A stretch of 28,308 nucleotides of DNA from Pelotomaculum sp. UBA1371 (GTDB taxonomy: Bacteria; Bacillota; Desulfotomaculia; Desulfotomaculales; Pelotomaculaceae), in NCBI GenBank assembly GCA_002305915.1, contig DBRJ01000023.1, positions 20,713 through 49,020 on the forward strand, read 5' to 3'. Under the pieces are notes generated by a model, which was given only the letters and a program-made list of their open reading frames with translations, ran no database searches and was not told the origin of the DNA. Below, in pieces: positions 6,824 to 14,562 of the stretch (positions are counted from its first letter, which is position 1; each line of letters starts with the position of its first letter). The translations under genes were made by a program, and so were the position numbers.

Positions 6824-7165
6824 TGTTGCCATTTGGACCGGCGGTGTCAATTTCCCGCAGGTTTTTTATTTTGAGATTTGCCCTTTTGGATAATTCATCA
6901 GGCACCCTAAACCACTTCACCCTGAGATATTTCTCCTTAAGAAAAGCTGCCTTTAATCATAACTGTGCCGGCTTTAGCCTGTAATTATCAACCACTATCC
7001 TTAATCAACTTAATTAAGACACTTAACTAAATAACGAAGGAATTAAATACAGGAATGTCGAAGAAGGTTAAAACATCCCAATAAATTTGTTGGGCTGTAC
7101 TGGAGGATTTGCCGGTTATTTATTGTGTATTACCGGCTTCACCTTCATTTGGAAGGAGTGGTGAG
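6824..7165. other. intergenic region before the ECF sigma gene
   Basis: About 340 bases without a supported gene. It contains short inverted repeats (for example CCCAA/TTGGG at 7077-7081 and 7090-7094) and no recognisable ECF-type promoter. I see nothing else. Confidence 0.5.
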
Positions 7166-7774
7166 ATGCAGCCTTCCGACGACATTCTTGTCAAGAGAGT
7201 AAAAAACGGCGACATGGATGCCTTTGAGCTGCTTGTTCGCCGCTACGAGAATAAAGTTTACACGGTAGCTTACCGTTTTCTCGGCAGTCACGCCGATGCT
7301 TCCGACCTTGCCCAGGAGACTTTTTTACGGCTTTATCAAGCCCTGCCGAGCTTTCGCGGAGAATCCAGTTTTGTTACCTGGCTCTATTCAGTAACTGCCA
7401 ATGCCTGTCGTGACGAGATCCGCCGGAAGCAGAGAACCCCGGTGGTGTCCTGGGAAAACGAAGTCGTCAACAGCGGAGGCCAGACTGTTTCACTTACATT
7501 GGGAAGGAACCGGATTCCTACTCCCGAGGAAGCTGCCGAACAGAACGAATTGAATGAGTCAGTTCAACAGTGTCTTAATGAGCTTCCGGAAGAACAGCGT
7601 TTAATCCTGGTGATGAGGGAAATACAGGGGTTGTCTTATGAAGAAATAGCCGGTGTCTTGAAGTGCTCCCTGGGTACGGTAAAATCTCGCTTAAGCCGTG
7701 CCCGCAGGGCATTTAGAGATACATATGTCAGCAAGCGGGAACTTTTTGGGCAATGCTCACGTCTAGCTAAGTGA
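7166..7774 (+). CDS. ECF (extracytoplasmic function) RNA polymerase sigma factor, SigW-like
   Basis: 202 residues. Sigma region 2 spans about residues 20-90 (FELLVRRYENKVYTVAYRFL, DASDLAQETFLRLYQ, FRGESSFVTWLYSVTANACRDEIRR). Region 4 spans about 130-185 (LNELPEEQRLILVMREIQGL, SYEEIAGVLKCSLGTVKSRLSRAR). Region 3 is absent, as in ECF factors. ATG 7166 has GGAAGGAGTGG upstream; an in-frame TTG at 7109 is badly spaced from its own GGAGG. The next gene, 12 nt downstream, encodes a zinc-finger membrane protein, the usual cognate anti-sigma arrangement. It should direct a stress or envelope regulon when released; the signal is unknown. Confidence 0.92.
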   Translation: MQPSDDILVKRVKNGDMDAFELLVRRYENKVYTVAYRFLGSHADASDLAQETFLRLYQALPSFRGESSFVTWLYSVTANACRDEIRRKQRTPVVSWENEVVNSGGQTVSLTLGRNRIPTPEEAAEQNELNESVQQCLNELPEEQRLILVMREIQGLSYEEIAGVLKCSLGTVKSRLSRARRAFRDTYVSKRELFGQCSRLAK

Positions 7775-7786
7775 GGAGTGATTTCG

Positions 7787-9019
7787 ATGCAGTGCCTTGT
7801 AGTCCGGGAACTGTTGTCCCCCTATCTCGACGGAGTGCTCAGTCTGGCGGAGCAGAAGGAAATATCTGCTCATCTGGCTGTGTGCCCAAGTTGCAGGGCT
7901 GAGTTTGAGATCCTCTGTGATCTGGTGAATATTTTAAAGGACCTGCCGGAATTGTCTCCTTCTTCCGGGTTCAGCGCCCGGGTTATAAAAAATGTAGCTG
8001 CTTTACCGCCTGAAAAAAGGCAAGGGCGTTTCCCGAAATTTCTCCGGGACTTTACCCGGGGGGCCTGGACGCGGGTGGCGGCCCTCGCTGCTGCGCTTGT
8101 GTTTGCCTTTGGGATAACAATGCTGATGTATGGAATGCCCTGGCAAAGGGAAACGGGGAGAGAAATCCCCCAAATCCTGGTTGACCAGGGGCAGGGAGAG
8201 CAGGAACCGGTCAGGTCCGGCCGGGATCAGGAGCTTGTAGCTGTTAATCCCGATTATGAGCTAAACGGGAATTCCGGTCCGGAAACTCAACACTACCCTG
8301 ACCAGGCGGCAATTACGGGTGATGGTACGGCACAGGGCGGTTCTGCTCAAACAGGCGCCATGGTCGGCGTTGTGACTCCCGCATCACAACCGGAGCGCTC
8401 CAGTTTTCCGGTCGGGCAAAACATTAATGCGGAACGGGCGAATATGCCGGCAGTCAATCAGGACAACAGCTTTACTGATACCTCGAGGGGTTTAAATGTT
8501 TCAAGGGTTGTGGCTGTTAAAGAAGGGGTTATCTCTAAAAAGGTTGCTTATGGTAATGTTCCTCCTTCCAGCCGGGAATCTGAACAAAAAATCATTCAAA
8601 ACGCTACCCTGCGCCTTGATGGTGACGGGAATGTTCGATCCGAACTGGAGTCCCTGGCCGGCAGCAAAGGTATTCAAATGGCTGGTTATACTGATGAGGG
8701 GGGAATGCTTATGAAGGTGCCGGCCGGTCAATACGAGACCGTGGTCACCTCAATGCAGAATTTAGGAAAACTAACCATAGGCGAGACGAACCGTGAGGAC
8801 ATCAGTAATGAATATACAGCTTATGAGGTCAGGCTCAAGGAACTGGCTGTGCAAGAACAAATCCTTCTTGAGGCAATAGAAAAGTACGGAAACGCCCCTG
8901 CTCCAGATATTACGATACAGTTGGAGAAAGTTCGTGAGGATATGGAATACTGCAAAAAACAGCTCCTTACCCTCTCCAGCCAGGTCGAGTATGCATTTAT
9001 TCAAATTAACCTCGAGTAA
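7787..9019 (+). CDS. anti-sigma factor: zf-HC2 domain, one TM segment, DUF4349
   Basis: About 410 residues. The N-terminus has the zinc-finger anti-sigma signature HLAVCPSC (H-x3-C-x2-C), which binds the ECF sigma factor. A basic stretch is followed by one membrane helix (RVAALAAALVFAFGITMLMY, near residues 100-120). A long Gln/Ser/Gly-rich low-complexity linker follows, and the C-terminal 150 residues form a DUF4349-type domain (RLDGDGNVRSELESLAGSKG onwards) with a coiled coil. DUF4349 proteins normally end with another membrane helix; this one stops after the coiled coil (FIQINLE), so the sensor domain would be extracellular and free. ATG 7787 follows GAGGAG by 8 nt; GTG 7778 overlaps that site. 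It is co-transcribed with the sigma gene. Confidence 0.87.
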   Translation: MQCLVVRELLSPYLDGVLSLAEQKEISAHLAVCPSCRAEFEILCDLVNILKDLPELSPSSGFSARVIKNVAALPPEKRQGRFPKFLRDFTRGAWTRVAALAAALVFAFGITMLMYGMPWQRETGREIPQILVDQGQGEQEPVRSGRDQELVAVNPDYELNGNSGPETQHYPDQAAITGDGTAQGGSAQTGAMVGVVTPASQPERSSFPVGQNINAERANMPAVNQDNSFTDTSRGLNVSRVVAVKEGVISKKVAYGNVPPSSRESEQKIIQNATLRLDGDGNVRSELESLAGSKGIQMAGYTDEGGMLMKVPAGQYETVVTSMQNLGKLTIGETNREDISNEYTAYEVRLKELAVQEQILLEAIEKYGNAPAPDITIQLEKVREDMEYCKKQLLTLSSQVEYAFIQINLE

Positions 9020-9427
9020 AATAAAATTGTGCCCCTTTCTTAAAAGTATCTACCTGTTTAAATGTTGAACCCAGTATTCTCTATCTGTACCTGTAATTAC
9101 CGCAGTATAGGGTAAAGTATTGTTTAAGTGTATTTCATGTTATTAAATGGTATGTCTTACAACTAAAGGTGATTGTTGGGAAGAAAGAGTATGACCCTCC
9201 CCATGACGCATGGGTTGATTTGTTTTTCTAACTGGGGAGCTAGCTTGGTTTAGATTAAATTTTGATATTGATTAAAAAGTTTTATTACTTTATATTGCAT
9301 AATAAATATTTCTTCTTGATATAACAATTCATAACAGATAAAATAGGTATGTAATACGTAAGCTCCAGGTTACATACAAATTGTTTTGCCCTGTCATAAT
9401 ATAATTAATAGGAAGGAGGTTCAACAG
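9020..9427. other. long AT-rich gap between the anti-sigma and Nfu genes
   Basis: About 400 bases with no coding signal on either strand. It contains the terminator-like hairpin at 9200-9227 and an overlapping alternative stem (9197-9202 with 9234-9239), then an AT-rich stretch with TATAAT at 9400-9405 near the Nfu ribosome site but no well-spaced -35 box. Confidence 0.6.
9200..9227 (+). terminator. probable intrinsic terminator in the gap before nfu
   Basis: CCCATG-ACG-CATGGG hairpin followed by TTGATTTGTTTTT. It lies 180 nt after the anti-sigma stop. The 5' arm's CCC can instead pair in CTCCCC/GGGGAG (9197-9202 with 9234-9239), so two exclusive folds are possible. Confidence 0.55.
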
Positions 9428-9649
9428 GTGAAGGAACGTGTTGAGGAGGTCCTTAAGAAAGTACGTCCGTATCTTCAAAGAGATGGCGGCGATGTTGAAC
9501 TTGTAGACGTGGACGCCAGCGGCCTGGTAAAAGTTCGCTTGAAAGGGGCCTGCAGCGGCTGAGCGGGCGCGACAATAACCCTCAAGCAGGGTATTGAGCG
9601 GTTGCTCAAGCAGGAGATTAAGGAAGTTAAAAGAGTTATTTCTGTTTAA
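9428..9649 (+). CDS. nfu: selenocysteine-containing Nfu (NifU C-terminal domain) protein; TGA at 9560-9562 read as Sec
   Basis: 73 residues when TGA is read as Sec. GTG 9428 follows GGAAGGAGG. The N-terminus (VEEVLKKVRPYLQRDGGDVEL) and C-terminus (TLKQGIERLLKQEIKEVKRV) are textbook Nfu domain, full length and in one frame. Nfu proteins hold a [4Fe-4S] cluster between two subunits through a CxxC motif in LKGAC-x-x-C. Here that motif reads KGAC-S-G-TGA-A-G-A, so the second cluster ligand (residue 45) is encoded by TGA and Cys 42 is kept. A hairpin starts 10 nt after the TGA. The residue after the second ligand is Ala, whereas Nfu proteins often have Pro. A standard gene caller would split or miss the gene. 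It is flanked by its own terminator and is apparently monocistronic. Alternatives are a point-mutated gene or a base error. Confidence 0.82.
9573..9596 (+). promoter_or_regulatory. candidate bacterial SECIS hairpin in nfu
   Basis: Starting 10 nt after the TGA: CAATA-(A)-CCCT, loop CAAGC, AGGG-TATTG, giving 9 bp with a single bulged A. The apical loop begins 20 nt after the TGA, inside the usual spacing of bacterial SECIS elements, although the loop's G is not in its first two positions. An overlapping second hairpin TTGAGC-GGTT-GCTCAA (9594-9609) has a GG loop but lies 37 nt away. The two cannot both form completely. Confidence 0.55.
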
Positions 9650-9656
9650 ATGTAAG

Positions 9657-9684
9657 AACCCCCTGTGGACAAGCAGGGGGTTTT
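9657..9684 (+). terminator. intrinsic terminator of nfu
   Basis: Nine-bp stem AACCCCCTG / CAGGGGGTT with an 8-nt loop, the 3' arm running into TTTT, 7 nt after the nfu stop. Confidence 0.85.
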
Positions 9685-9948
9685 GCCAATACAGGGGCTT
9701 TAATTCATACGGATCTGCCCGGCCTGTGTTTCAGCAGCAGCAATTCCTTGTCTGATGCTGTTCAAGAGCTGGAAGTCTATATCTCCACAATGATTGTATC
9801 CTTTTCGCCGGCTTGGACTATTATTTTTCCCCGGGGGTTTGTAATTAACTAATTGCCGCAACTCACGTAGTCAGCGTTTTTGTTTCTGGCCGGCGCAACT
9901 CCGACGGTAAAACCCTGATTGTCCATTGCCCGTGTCCTCAAGGACAGC
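9685..9948. other. intergenic stretch with possible decayed minus-strand coding
   Basis: No intact gene. On the minus strand short coding-like pieces in different frames follow one another: a 25-residue piece from an ATG near 9930 (MDNQGFTVGVAPARNKNADY then a few residues to a stop), then GKIIVQAGEKDTIIVEI, then DIDFQLLNSIRQGIAAAETQ. They could be remnants of one or two small genes broken by frameshifts, or chance. Confidence 0.3.
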
Positions 9949-9949
9949 A

Positions 9950-9972
9950 AGGCGGGAGGAAACCCCGCCTTT
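9950..9972 (-). terminator. GC-rich hairpin at the end of the stalk-domain gene
   Basis: AAGGCGGG / CCCGCCTT inverted repeat overlapping the stop codon of the minus-strand gene. No long T run follows, so termination is likely but not certain. Confidence 0.45.
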
Positions 9973-10537
9973 AGTTTGCTTCCGGTGAAAAACCTTGAAC
10001 ATAAACTGCATATCTTGCATTGCTGTCCTTATATTTATTATAGTCCCAAAAGATTATTTCGAAACTTCCTGTTTCCCCCGGCAAGAGTTGAGCCGGGGTG
10101 AGCTTATAAGTAAAGGATTTGGTTAATTCTTCGCCTTTCACATCCAGCAGCTTGCCGTAAACGGTAAGTGAGGTGAGTTGATAAGGACTGGTGTTTTTGA
10201 CTTCGCCGGTCAGGGTGAGCAGGCTGATTCCTTCCGTGATTTTGGTAACTTCAATGGTACAGCTGTCTTTCAAGTCGCCCCCGGGGGGCCAGGATAAGCC
10301 GGGGATGTTGATTGTAGCGGTCTTTCCAACTGGATCCCAACTGTAGGAACCTCCCAGGGCTTGGGTCAGTTCCTCAAGGGGCACCATCACCTGCCCGTTT
10401 TGGATTGCTCCCGTTAAGTCTAACCTGGAACCGTTGATGGTGATGCCGGGCCCGCCGTTGCCGGCAAAGCTCCATATTGGAAAGGAAAAGACCAGGACAG
10501 CAGCGATTATAACTCTTCGAAAAACCCTCATGAACAT
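9971..10537 (-). CDS. secreted protein with copper-amine-oxidase-type stalk domain and FxLYD-like domain
   Basis: 188 residues. Residues 1-25 are a signal peptide: Arg-rich start, hydrophobic core VIIAAVLVFSFPIWSF, Ala-Gly cleavage region. Residues 28-80 (ITINGSRLDL, NGQVMVPLEELTQALGGSYS, WDPVGKTATI) match the stalk domain first seen at the N-terminus of copper amine oxidases and common in Firmicute wall proteins. The C-terminal 100 residues (LTLTGEVKNTSPYQLTSLTV, then LLPGETGSFEIIF) look like an FxLYD/DUF3426-type beta-sandwich. No enzymatic residues are seen. ATG 10537 has GGGGGA upstream. Probably a cell-surface structural or binding protein; it is a single gene with no obvious partners. 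Confidence 0.8.
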   Translation of the reverse strand: MFMRVFRRVIIAAVLVFSFPIWSFAGNGGPGITINGSRLDLTGAIQNGQVMVPLEELTQALGGSYSWDPVGKTATINIPGLSWPPGGDLKDSCTIEVTKITEGISLLTLTGEVKNTSPYQLTSLTVYGKLLDVKGEELTKSFTYKLTPAQLLPGETGSFEIIFWDYNKYKDSNARYAVYVQGFSPEAN

Positions 10538-10891
10538 CTTAATTCCCCCATTCTACCCGCCTGTTCTGGAACAGTCTGTTATATTTCTATAGATTTGTTC
10601 TGAAAACGGTTCCCAAAGGAGCGGAAATTAAGTTCAAAAACAAAGTAAAATTCTGTTTCTATATGTTTTTGACGAAAACAGGATTTAGATTGTTCCGTCT
10701 TTTTCACAACATTAAACTACGTACTTAAAATATATACTTTAAATAACATACTTTAAAATACGTGCTTCCCATATATGTATATTTTAAGGTAAAGATGGAA
10801 ATTTTCCTTTTGACGGGAATGGTTCAAGGAGTTCAAGACAGGACTGTTACCTGCCTGGTCTGAATCAATTTGCATACAGCGGAGGAGAAGA
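10538..10891. other. AT-rich intergenic region upstream of larA
   Basis: About 350 bases between divergent genes, no coding signal. It contains an 11-bp inverted repeat CTTAAAATATA (10724-10734) / TATATTTTAAG (10778-10788), with two copies of ATACTTTAAA between the arms. It may hold promoters and an operator for either neighbour. Confidence 0.5.
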
Positions 10892-12142
10892 TTGAGCCGA
10901 ATAAGGTTTCCCTATAGTGACACCCACGTGGTGCTGGAGCTGCCGCGAAGTCTGCCCGTCCGGTTGCTTGTTCCGGGAAAAGCTGGTTTGCCGGCGGATC
11001 CGGCCGGTGAAATCACGAGAGCGCTGCGAAATCCCGTGGGTACAGGGCCTCTCCCGGAATTGGCACAGACTAAAAAGAGTGCGGTGATTATGGTCAGCGA
11101 CCAGACCCGCCTGGCTCCGACCCATCTTTTTCTGCCGTACCTGATTGAGGAAATCGTTAAAGGGGGGATCCGGAAGGAAAATATTACGGTGGTAGTAGGA
11201 GTTGGCGCCCACCGGGAGGCGTCTGCGGCGGAAGTTTTGTCGATTGTAGGGCATGAGGTGTACAGTACGGTTTTGTGCCTGAGCAGTTCACCTTCACCTG
11301 AAAAATGCGTGGTTCTCGGAAAAACTTCAAGGGGAACACCCATTCAGATATTTCGCCAGGTTGCGGAAGGCGATCTTAAAGTGGCCACCGGAAATATCGA
11401 ACCCCACTGGATGGCTGCCTATTCCGGGGGGGCCAAAGCCCTGGTCCCCGGGGTTGCCGGCCTGGAAACCATTGAGAAGAATCACTCCCTCAGTGTAAAG
11501 GGTCAGGCCGTCAGGGATCCCAATCAGAATGCAGTCAGGGCCGACGCCGAAGAAGCAGCGGAACAGCTTGGCCTGGATTTTATTTTTAATGTAGTGACTG
11601 ATCACCGGGGCAGGCTTGTCCAGGCTTTTGCCGGCCATCCTGTCGGAGCGCACCGGGCCGGTTGTGTCCTGGCGGGGAAGCACTATTATGTTTCCACCGT
11701 ACAGCCTGCGGACATAGTCCTGGCTTCGGCAGGCGGATTTCCCAAGGACCAGAGCCTTTACCAGGCCGTGAAGGCCCTGCAGAACACCGCTGCCGTTGTC
11801 AAACCGGGGGGGACCATTGTTCTCGCTGCCAGCTGCAGGGAGGGGTTCGGGAACGAAGTATTTCGCCATTGGGCCGGCCTGGGACTCGGCGAGGACGAGC
11901 TCCTGGAGCGCTTTGCCCGGGGATTCGTCCTGGGTGCGCACAAGGCTGCCCTGGCCGCCGGGATTACGAAGAAATGCAGGGTGTACCTGGTTTCGGATCT
12001 CTCTCCCAAAATCTCAGAACAACTGCATTTTCTAACCTTCCCCAATATGCAGCAGGCTTTTGAGGCTGCCTTACGCCTGTGCAAGGGGGCAAGCCCGGAC
12101 ATAGCGGCTGTTCCCTATGCCGGGCTTACCTTCTTTGCTTGA
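10892..12142 (+). CDS. larA: LarA family (nickel-pincer lactate racemase-like, DUF2088)
   Basis: 416 residues, full length for LarA. The N-terminal domain has VSDQTRLAPTH. The catalytic and cofactor residues of Lactobacillus LarA (His108, His174, Lys184, His200) line up with His107, His172, Lys182 and His198 here, with the 10- and 16-residue spacings conserved (PHWMAAYSGGAKALVPG, then KNH). The Lys carries the Ni-pincer nucleotide in the family. The C-terminal domain (ADIVLASAGGFPKDQSLYQA) is also typical. The enzyme should racemise lactate or a related 2-hydroxy acid; the family has several substrates, so the exact one is open. TTG 10892 has GGAGGAG 6-7 nt upstream. larB/C/E cofactor genes are not in the window. 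Confidence 0.88.
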   Translation: MSRIRFPYSDTHVVLELPRSLPVRLLVPGKAGLPADPAGEITRALRNPVGTGPLPELAQTKKSAVIMVSDQTRLAPTHLFLPYLIEEIVKGGIRKENITVVVGVGAHREASAAEVLSIVGHEVYSTVLCLSSSPSPEKCVVLGKTSRGTPIQIFRQVAEGDLKVATGNIEPHWMAAYSGGAKALVPGVAGLETIEKNHSLSVKGQAVRDPNQNAVRADAEEAAEQLGLDFIFNVVTDHRGRLVQAFAGHPVGAHRAGCVLAGKHYYVSTVQPADIVLASAGGFPKDQSLYQAVKALQNTAAVVKPGGTIVLAASCREGFGNEVFRHWAGLGLGEDELLERFARGFVLGAHKAALAAGITKKCRVYLVSDLSPKISEQLHFLTFPNMQQAFEAALRLCKGASPDIAAVPYAGLTFFA

Positions 12143-12194
12143 AACAAAAGAGCAGGGCCGGAGTTGAAAACCACGGCCCGGTCAGGTCGAAGGC

Positions 12195-12229
12195 GGGACA
12201 TGCCTGCTTGAGCAAAGCAGACATGTCCC
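12195..12229. terminator. long hairpin between convergent larA and acs
   Basis: GGGACATG-C-CTGCTT, loop GAGCA, AAGCAG-A-CATGTCCC: 14 bp with one mismatch. No T run on either side, but its place between converging genes fits a bidirectional terminator. A smaller GGGCCG/CGGCCC hairpin precedes it (12155-12179). Confidence 0.55.
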
Positions 12230-12299
12230 CGGACAAGCTTTGACGCTGTTATTATCTTGTTTATTTTATTGCTGAAAGGAGATATGATGGTAACACTTG

Positions 12300-14303
12300 T
12301 TATTTGGCTGTCTTTAAGATATCCGTACATTTAACAACAAGGCTGTTGACGATCCCGGGATCAGCCAGGGTGGTGGTGTCGCCGAGCTGGTCGATTTCGC
12401 CGGCAGCGATTTTCCTGAGGATCCTCCTCATAATTTTACCACTCCTTGTTTTGGGCAGGGCATCGGCGAAGTGGATCACATCCGGTGAAGCAATGGGACC
12501 GATTTCTTTCCGGACATGTTGAATCAGCTTCAGGTGCAAATCTTCTGTTACCTCTACGTTGTCTTTAACAGTTATGTAGGCGTAAATGCCCTCACCTTTA
12601 ATGTTATGAGGGTAGCCCACCACGGCTGCTTCCGCTACCTTCGGATGAGCCGCCAGGATGCTTTCCAGTTCAGCCGTTCCTATCCTGTGTCCGGAAACGT
12701 TAATCACGTCATCCACACGTCCCATCAACCAGAAATAGCCGTCTTTATCCCTGCGGGCGCCGTCACCAGTAAAATAGAGTCCGGGGTACTGCACAAAATA
12801 CGTGTTTTTAAACCGCCCGGGATCGCCGTAAACTCCGCGCATAATGCCGGGCCAGGGTTTGGTGATGACCAGGTAGCCCCCTTCGTTGACTCCGGCCTCA
12901 CTGCCGTCCTGACGAATAACCTTCGGGTTTACGCCAAAGAAAGGAATAGTTGCCGAGCCGGGTTTTGTAGGAGTGCACCCCGGCAGCGGGGTGATTAAAA
13001 TTCCCCCTGTTTCAGTCTGCCACCAGGTATCTACAATGGGGGCCTGTTCCTTGCCGATGATCTTGTGGTACCAAATCCAGGCCTCGGGGTTAATGGGTTC
13101 ACCAACCGATCCCATCAACCGCAGACTGCTCAAGTCCCGGCCCAGGGGCCACTGGTTGCCTGATTTCATCATGGAACGCAGGGCGGTGGGTGCGGTATAA
13201 AGGATGTTGACCCGGTATTTTTCCACGATTTCCCAGTACCTGTCGGGCTGGGGATAGTGAGGCACCCCTTCAAACAGCAGGGTCGTTGCCCCGGCAGACA
13301 GGGGGCCGTAGACGATGTAGCTGTGACCGGTGATCCAGCCGATGTCCGCTGTACACCAGTACACGTCCTCGTCCCGGTAGTCAAAAATATACTTGAAGGT
13401 AGCCGTTGCATAGACCATGTATCCGCCCGTGGTATGCAGGACTCCCTTGGGTTTGCCGGTACTCCCGCTGGTGTAGAGGATAAAGAGCGGATCCTCCGCA
13501 TCCATTTGTTCCGGTTCGCAGACAGGGGAAGCGGCACTCATCAGTTCGTGCCACCAGTGGTCTCGCCCGGGCGTCATGGAACAGTCCCTGTCCAATCTTT
13601 TAACAACGATGCAGTTTTCCACATCTTCACAGGCTGCAAGGGCCCTGTCGGCGTTGTCTTTACTGTAGATATATTTTCCGGCCCGCAGGGAATAGTTGCA
13701 GGTAACCAGCGTTTTTGAACGGGAGTCCCGGATTCTGTCACGCAGAGCTTCGGCGCTGAAACCGCCGAACACCGCACTGTGGATGGCGCCGATTCTGGCG
13801 CAAGCCAGCAAGGTGATGACCAACTCTGGAATCATCGGCAGGTATACGGAAACGCAGTCACCTTTTTTGACGCCCATGCCTTTCAAAACATTGGCGAATT
13901 TGCATACTTCCCGGTGTAATTGCTGGTAGGTGTAAGTCCGGCTTTCCTCAAGCGGTTCGCCCTGCCAGATCAAGGCAGCCTTATTCTTTCGCCAGTTGTT
14001 TAAATGACGATCCAGGCAGTTATATGAGGCATTGAGCCTGGCGCCCCGGTAATAGCGTACGTAAACATCGTCTACAAAGCTGTACTCTTCAACTGCGTCC
14101 CACTTTTTGTACCAGTCGATATGTTCTTCCGCCATCTCTCCCCAGAATTCGTCCGGGTTTTCTATGGATTTCCGCCACATTTGGTCATACTGTTCCCGGC
14201 TTTTTATCCGGGCTTTTTCTGCAAATTCCTGCGGCGGGGGAAAGACCCTTTCTTCTGTTAGCAGGGTTTCTACATAAGCACTTTTTTGTTTTTCCACACT
14301 CAT
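12300..14303 (-). CDS. acs: acetyl-CoA synthetase (AMP-forming)
   Basis: 667 residues, normal for Acs (about 650). ACS_N region at residues 35-95 (YDQMWRKSIENPDEFWGEMA), adenylate-forming P-loop YTSGSTGKPKGV near residue 276, the acetate/CoA pocket motif TWWQTETGG, and the C-terminal SGKIMRRILRKIA with the Lys (near 622) that protein acetylation controls in this family. It makes acetyl-CoA from acetate, ATP and CoA through acetyl-AMP. The start is ATG 14303, with AGGAG 10 nt upstream and a family-like beginning; the frame stays open for 74 more codons, but those residues match nothing in Acs. The leader carries the near-palindrome AATGATTTTAATCATT (14422-14437), possibly an operator. The gene is single, with larA convergent. 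Confidence 0.95.
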   Translation of the reverse strand: MSVEKQKSAYVETLLTEERVFPPPQEFAEKARIKSREQYDQMWRKSIENPDEFWGEMAEEHIDWYKKWDAVEEYSFVDDVYVRYYRGARLNASYNCLDRHLNNWRKNKAALIWQGEPLEESRTYTYQQLHREVCKFANVLKGMGVKKGDCVSVYLPMIPELVITLLACARIGAIHSAVFGGFSAEALRDRIRDSRSKTLVTCNYSLRAGKYIYSKDNADRALAACEDVENCIVVKRLDRDCSMTPGRDHWWHELMSAASPVCEPEQMDAEDPLFILYTSGSTGKPKGVLHTTGGYMVYATATFKYIFDYRDEDVYWCTADIGWITGHSYIVYGPLSAGATTLLFEGVPHYPQPDRYWEIVEKYRVNILYTAPTALRSMMKSGNQWPLGRDLSSLRLMGSVGEPINPEAWIWYHKIIGKEQAPIVDTWWQTETGGILITPLPGCTPTKPGSATIPFFGVNPKVIRQDGSEAGVNEGGYLVITKPWPGIMRGVYGDPGRFKNTYFVQYPGLYFTGDGARRDKDGYFWLMGRVDDVINVSGHRIGTAELESILAAHPKVAEAAVVGYPHNIKGEGIYAYITVKDNVEVTEDLHLKLIQHVRKEIGPIASPDVIHFADALPKTRSGKIMRRILRKIAAGEIDQLGDTTTLADPGIVNSLVVKCTDILKTAK

Positions 14304-14521
14304 TTTCTGTTCACTCCTCATGTCCCGATAGGATTGTACTTTTTCCTGCACAGTGGTTTTTATGATGAACGATCCTATCATTCTGTAACCAGGTGCTATT
14401 CTATCATACACTATTTTGTTAATGATTTTAATCATTTTGTTCTTAGTTATCGGATAAAGTACTTCAAGTGCAGTATTCTCAGTTAAATGGTTATCCGTCA
14501 AGTATAGATCCGAAGAGCGGA

Positions 14522-14550
14522 ACAAAAGAAAATCCCCCGTGAGGGGGATC
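14522..14550 (-). terminator. intrinsic terminator of the coat-like gene pair
   Basis: Minus strand ATCCCCC-TCAC-GGGGGAT followed by TTTTCTTTTG, 13 nt after the stop of the CotF-like gene. Confidence 0.85.
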
Positions 14551-14562
14551 GATTCTGCTTCC

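Noticed and set aside
9428..9559. nfu as a pseudogene truncated at the TGA
   Set aside because: The frame after the TGA continues the conserved Nfu C-terminus to a natural stop with no other lesion, and the TGA replaces precisely a Cys codon. Recoding explains this better than decay, although a base error cannot be excluded.
12516..12998. Plus-strand frames inside acs
   Set aside because: They are antisense shadows of a conserved enzyme, without ribosome sites.
14304..14525. N-terminal extension of acs up to 14525
   Set aside because: The extra 74 codons match nothing in Acs, and the ATG at 14303 has a good ribosome site.
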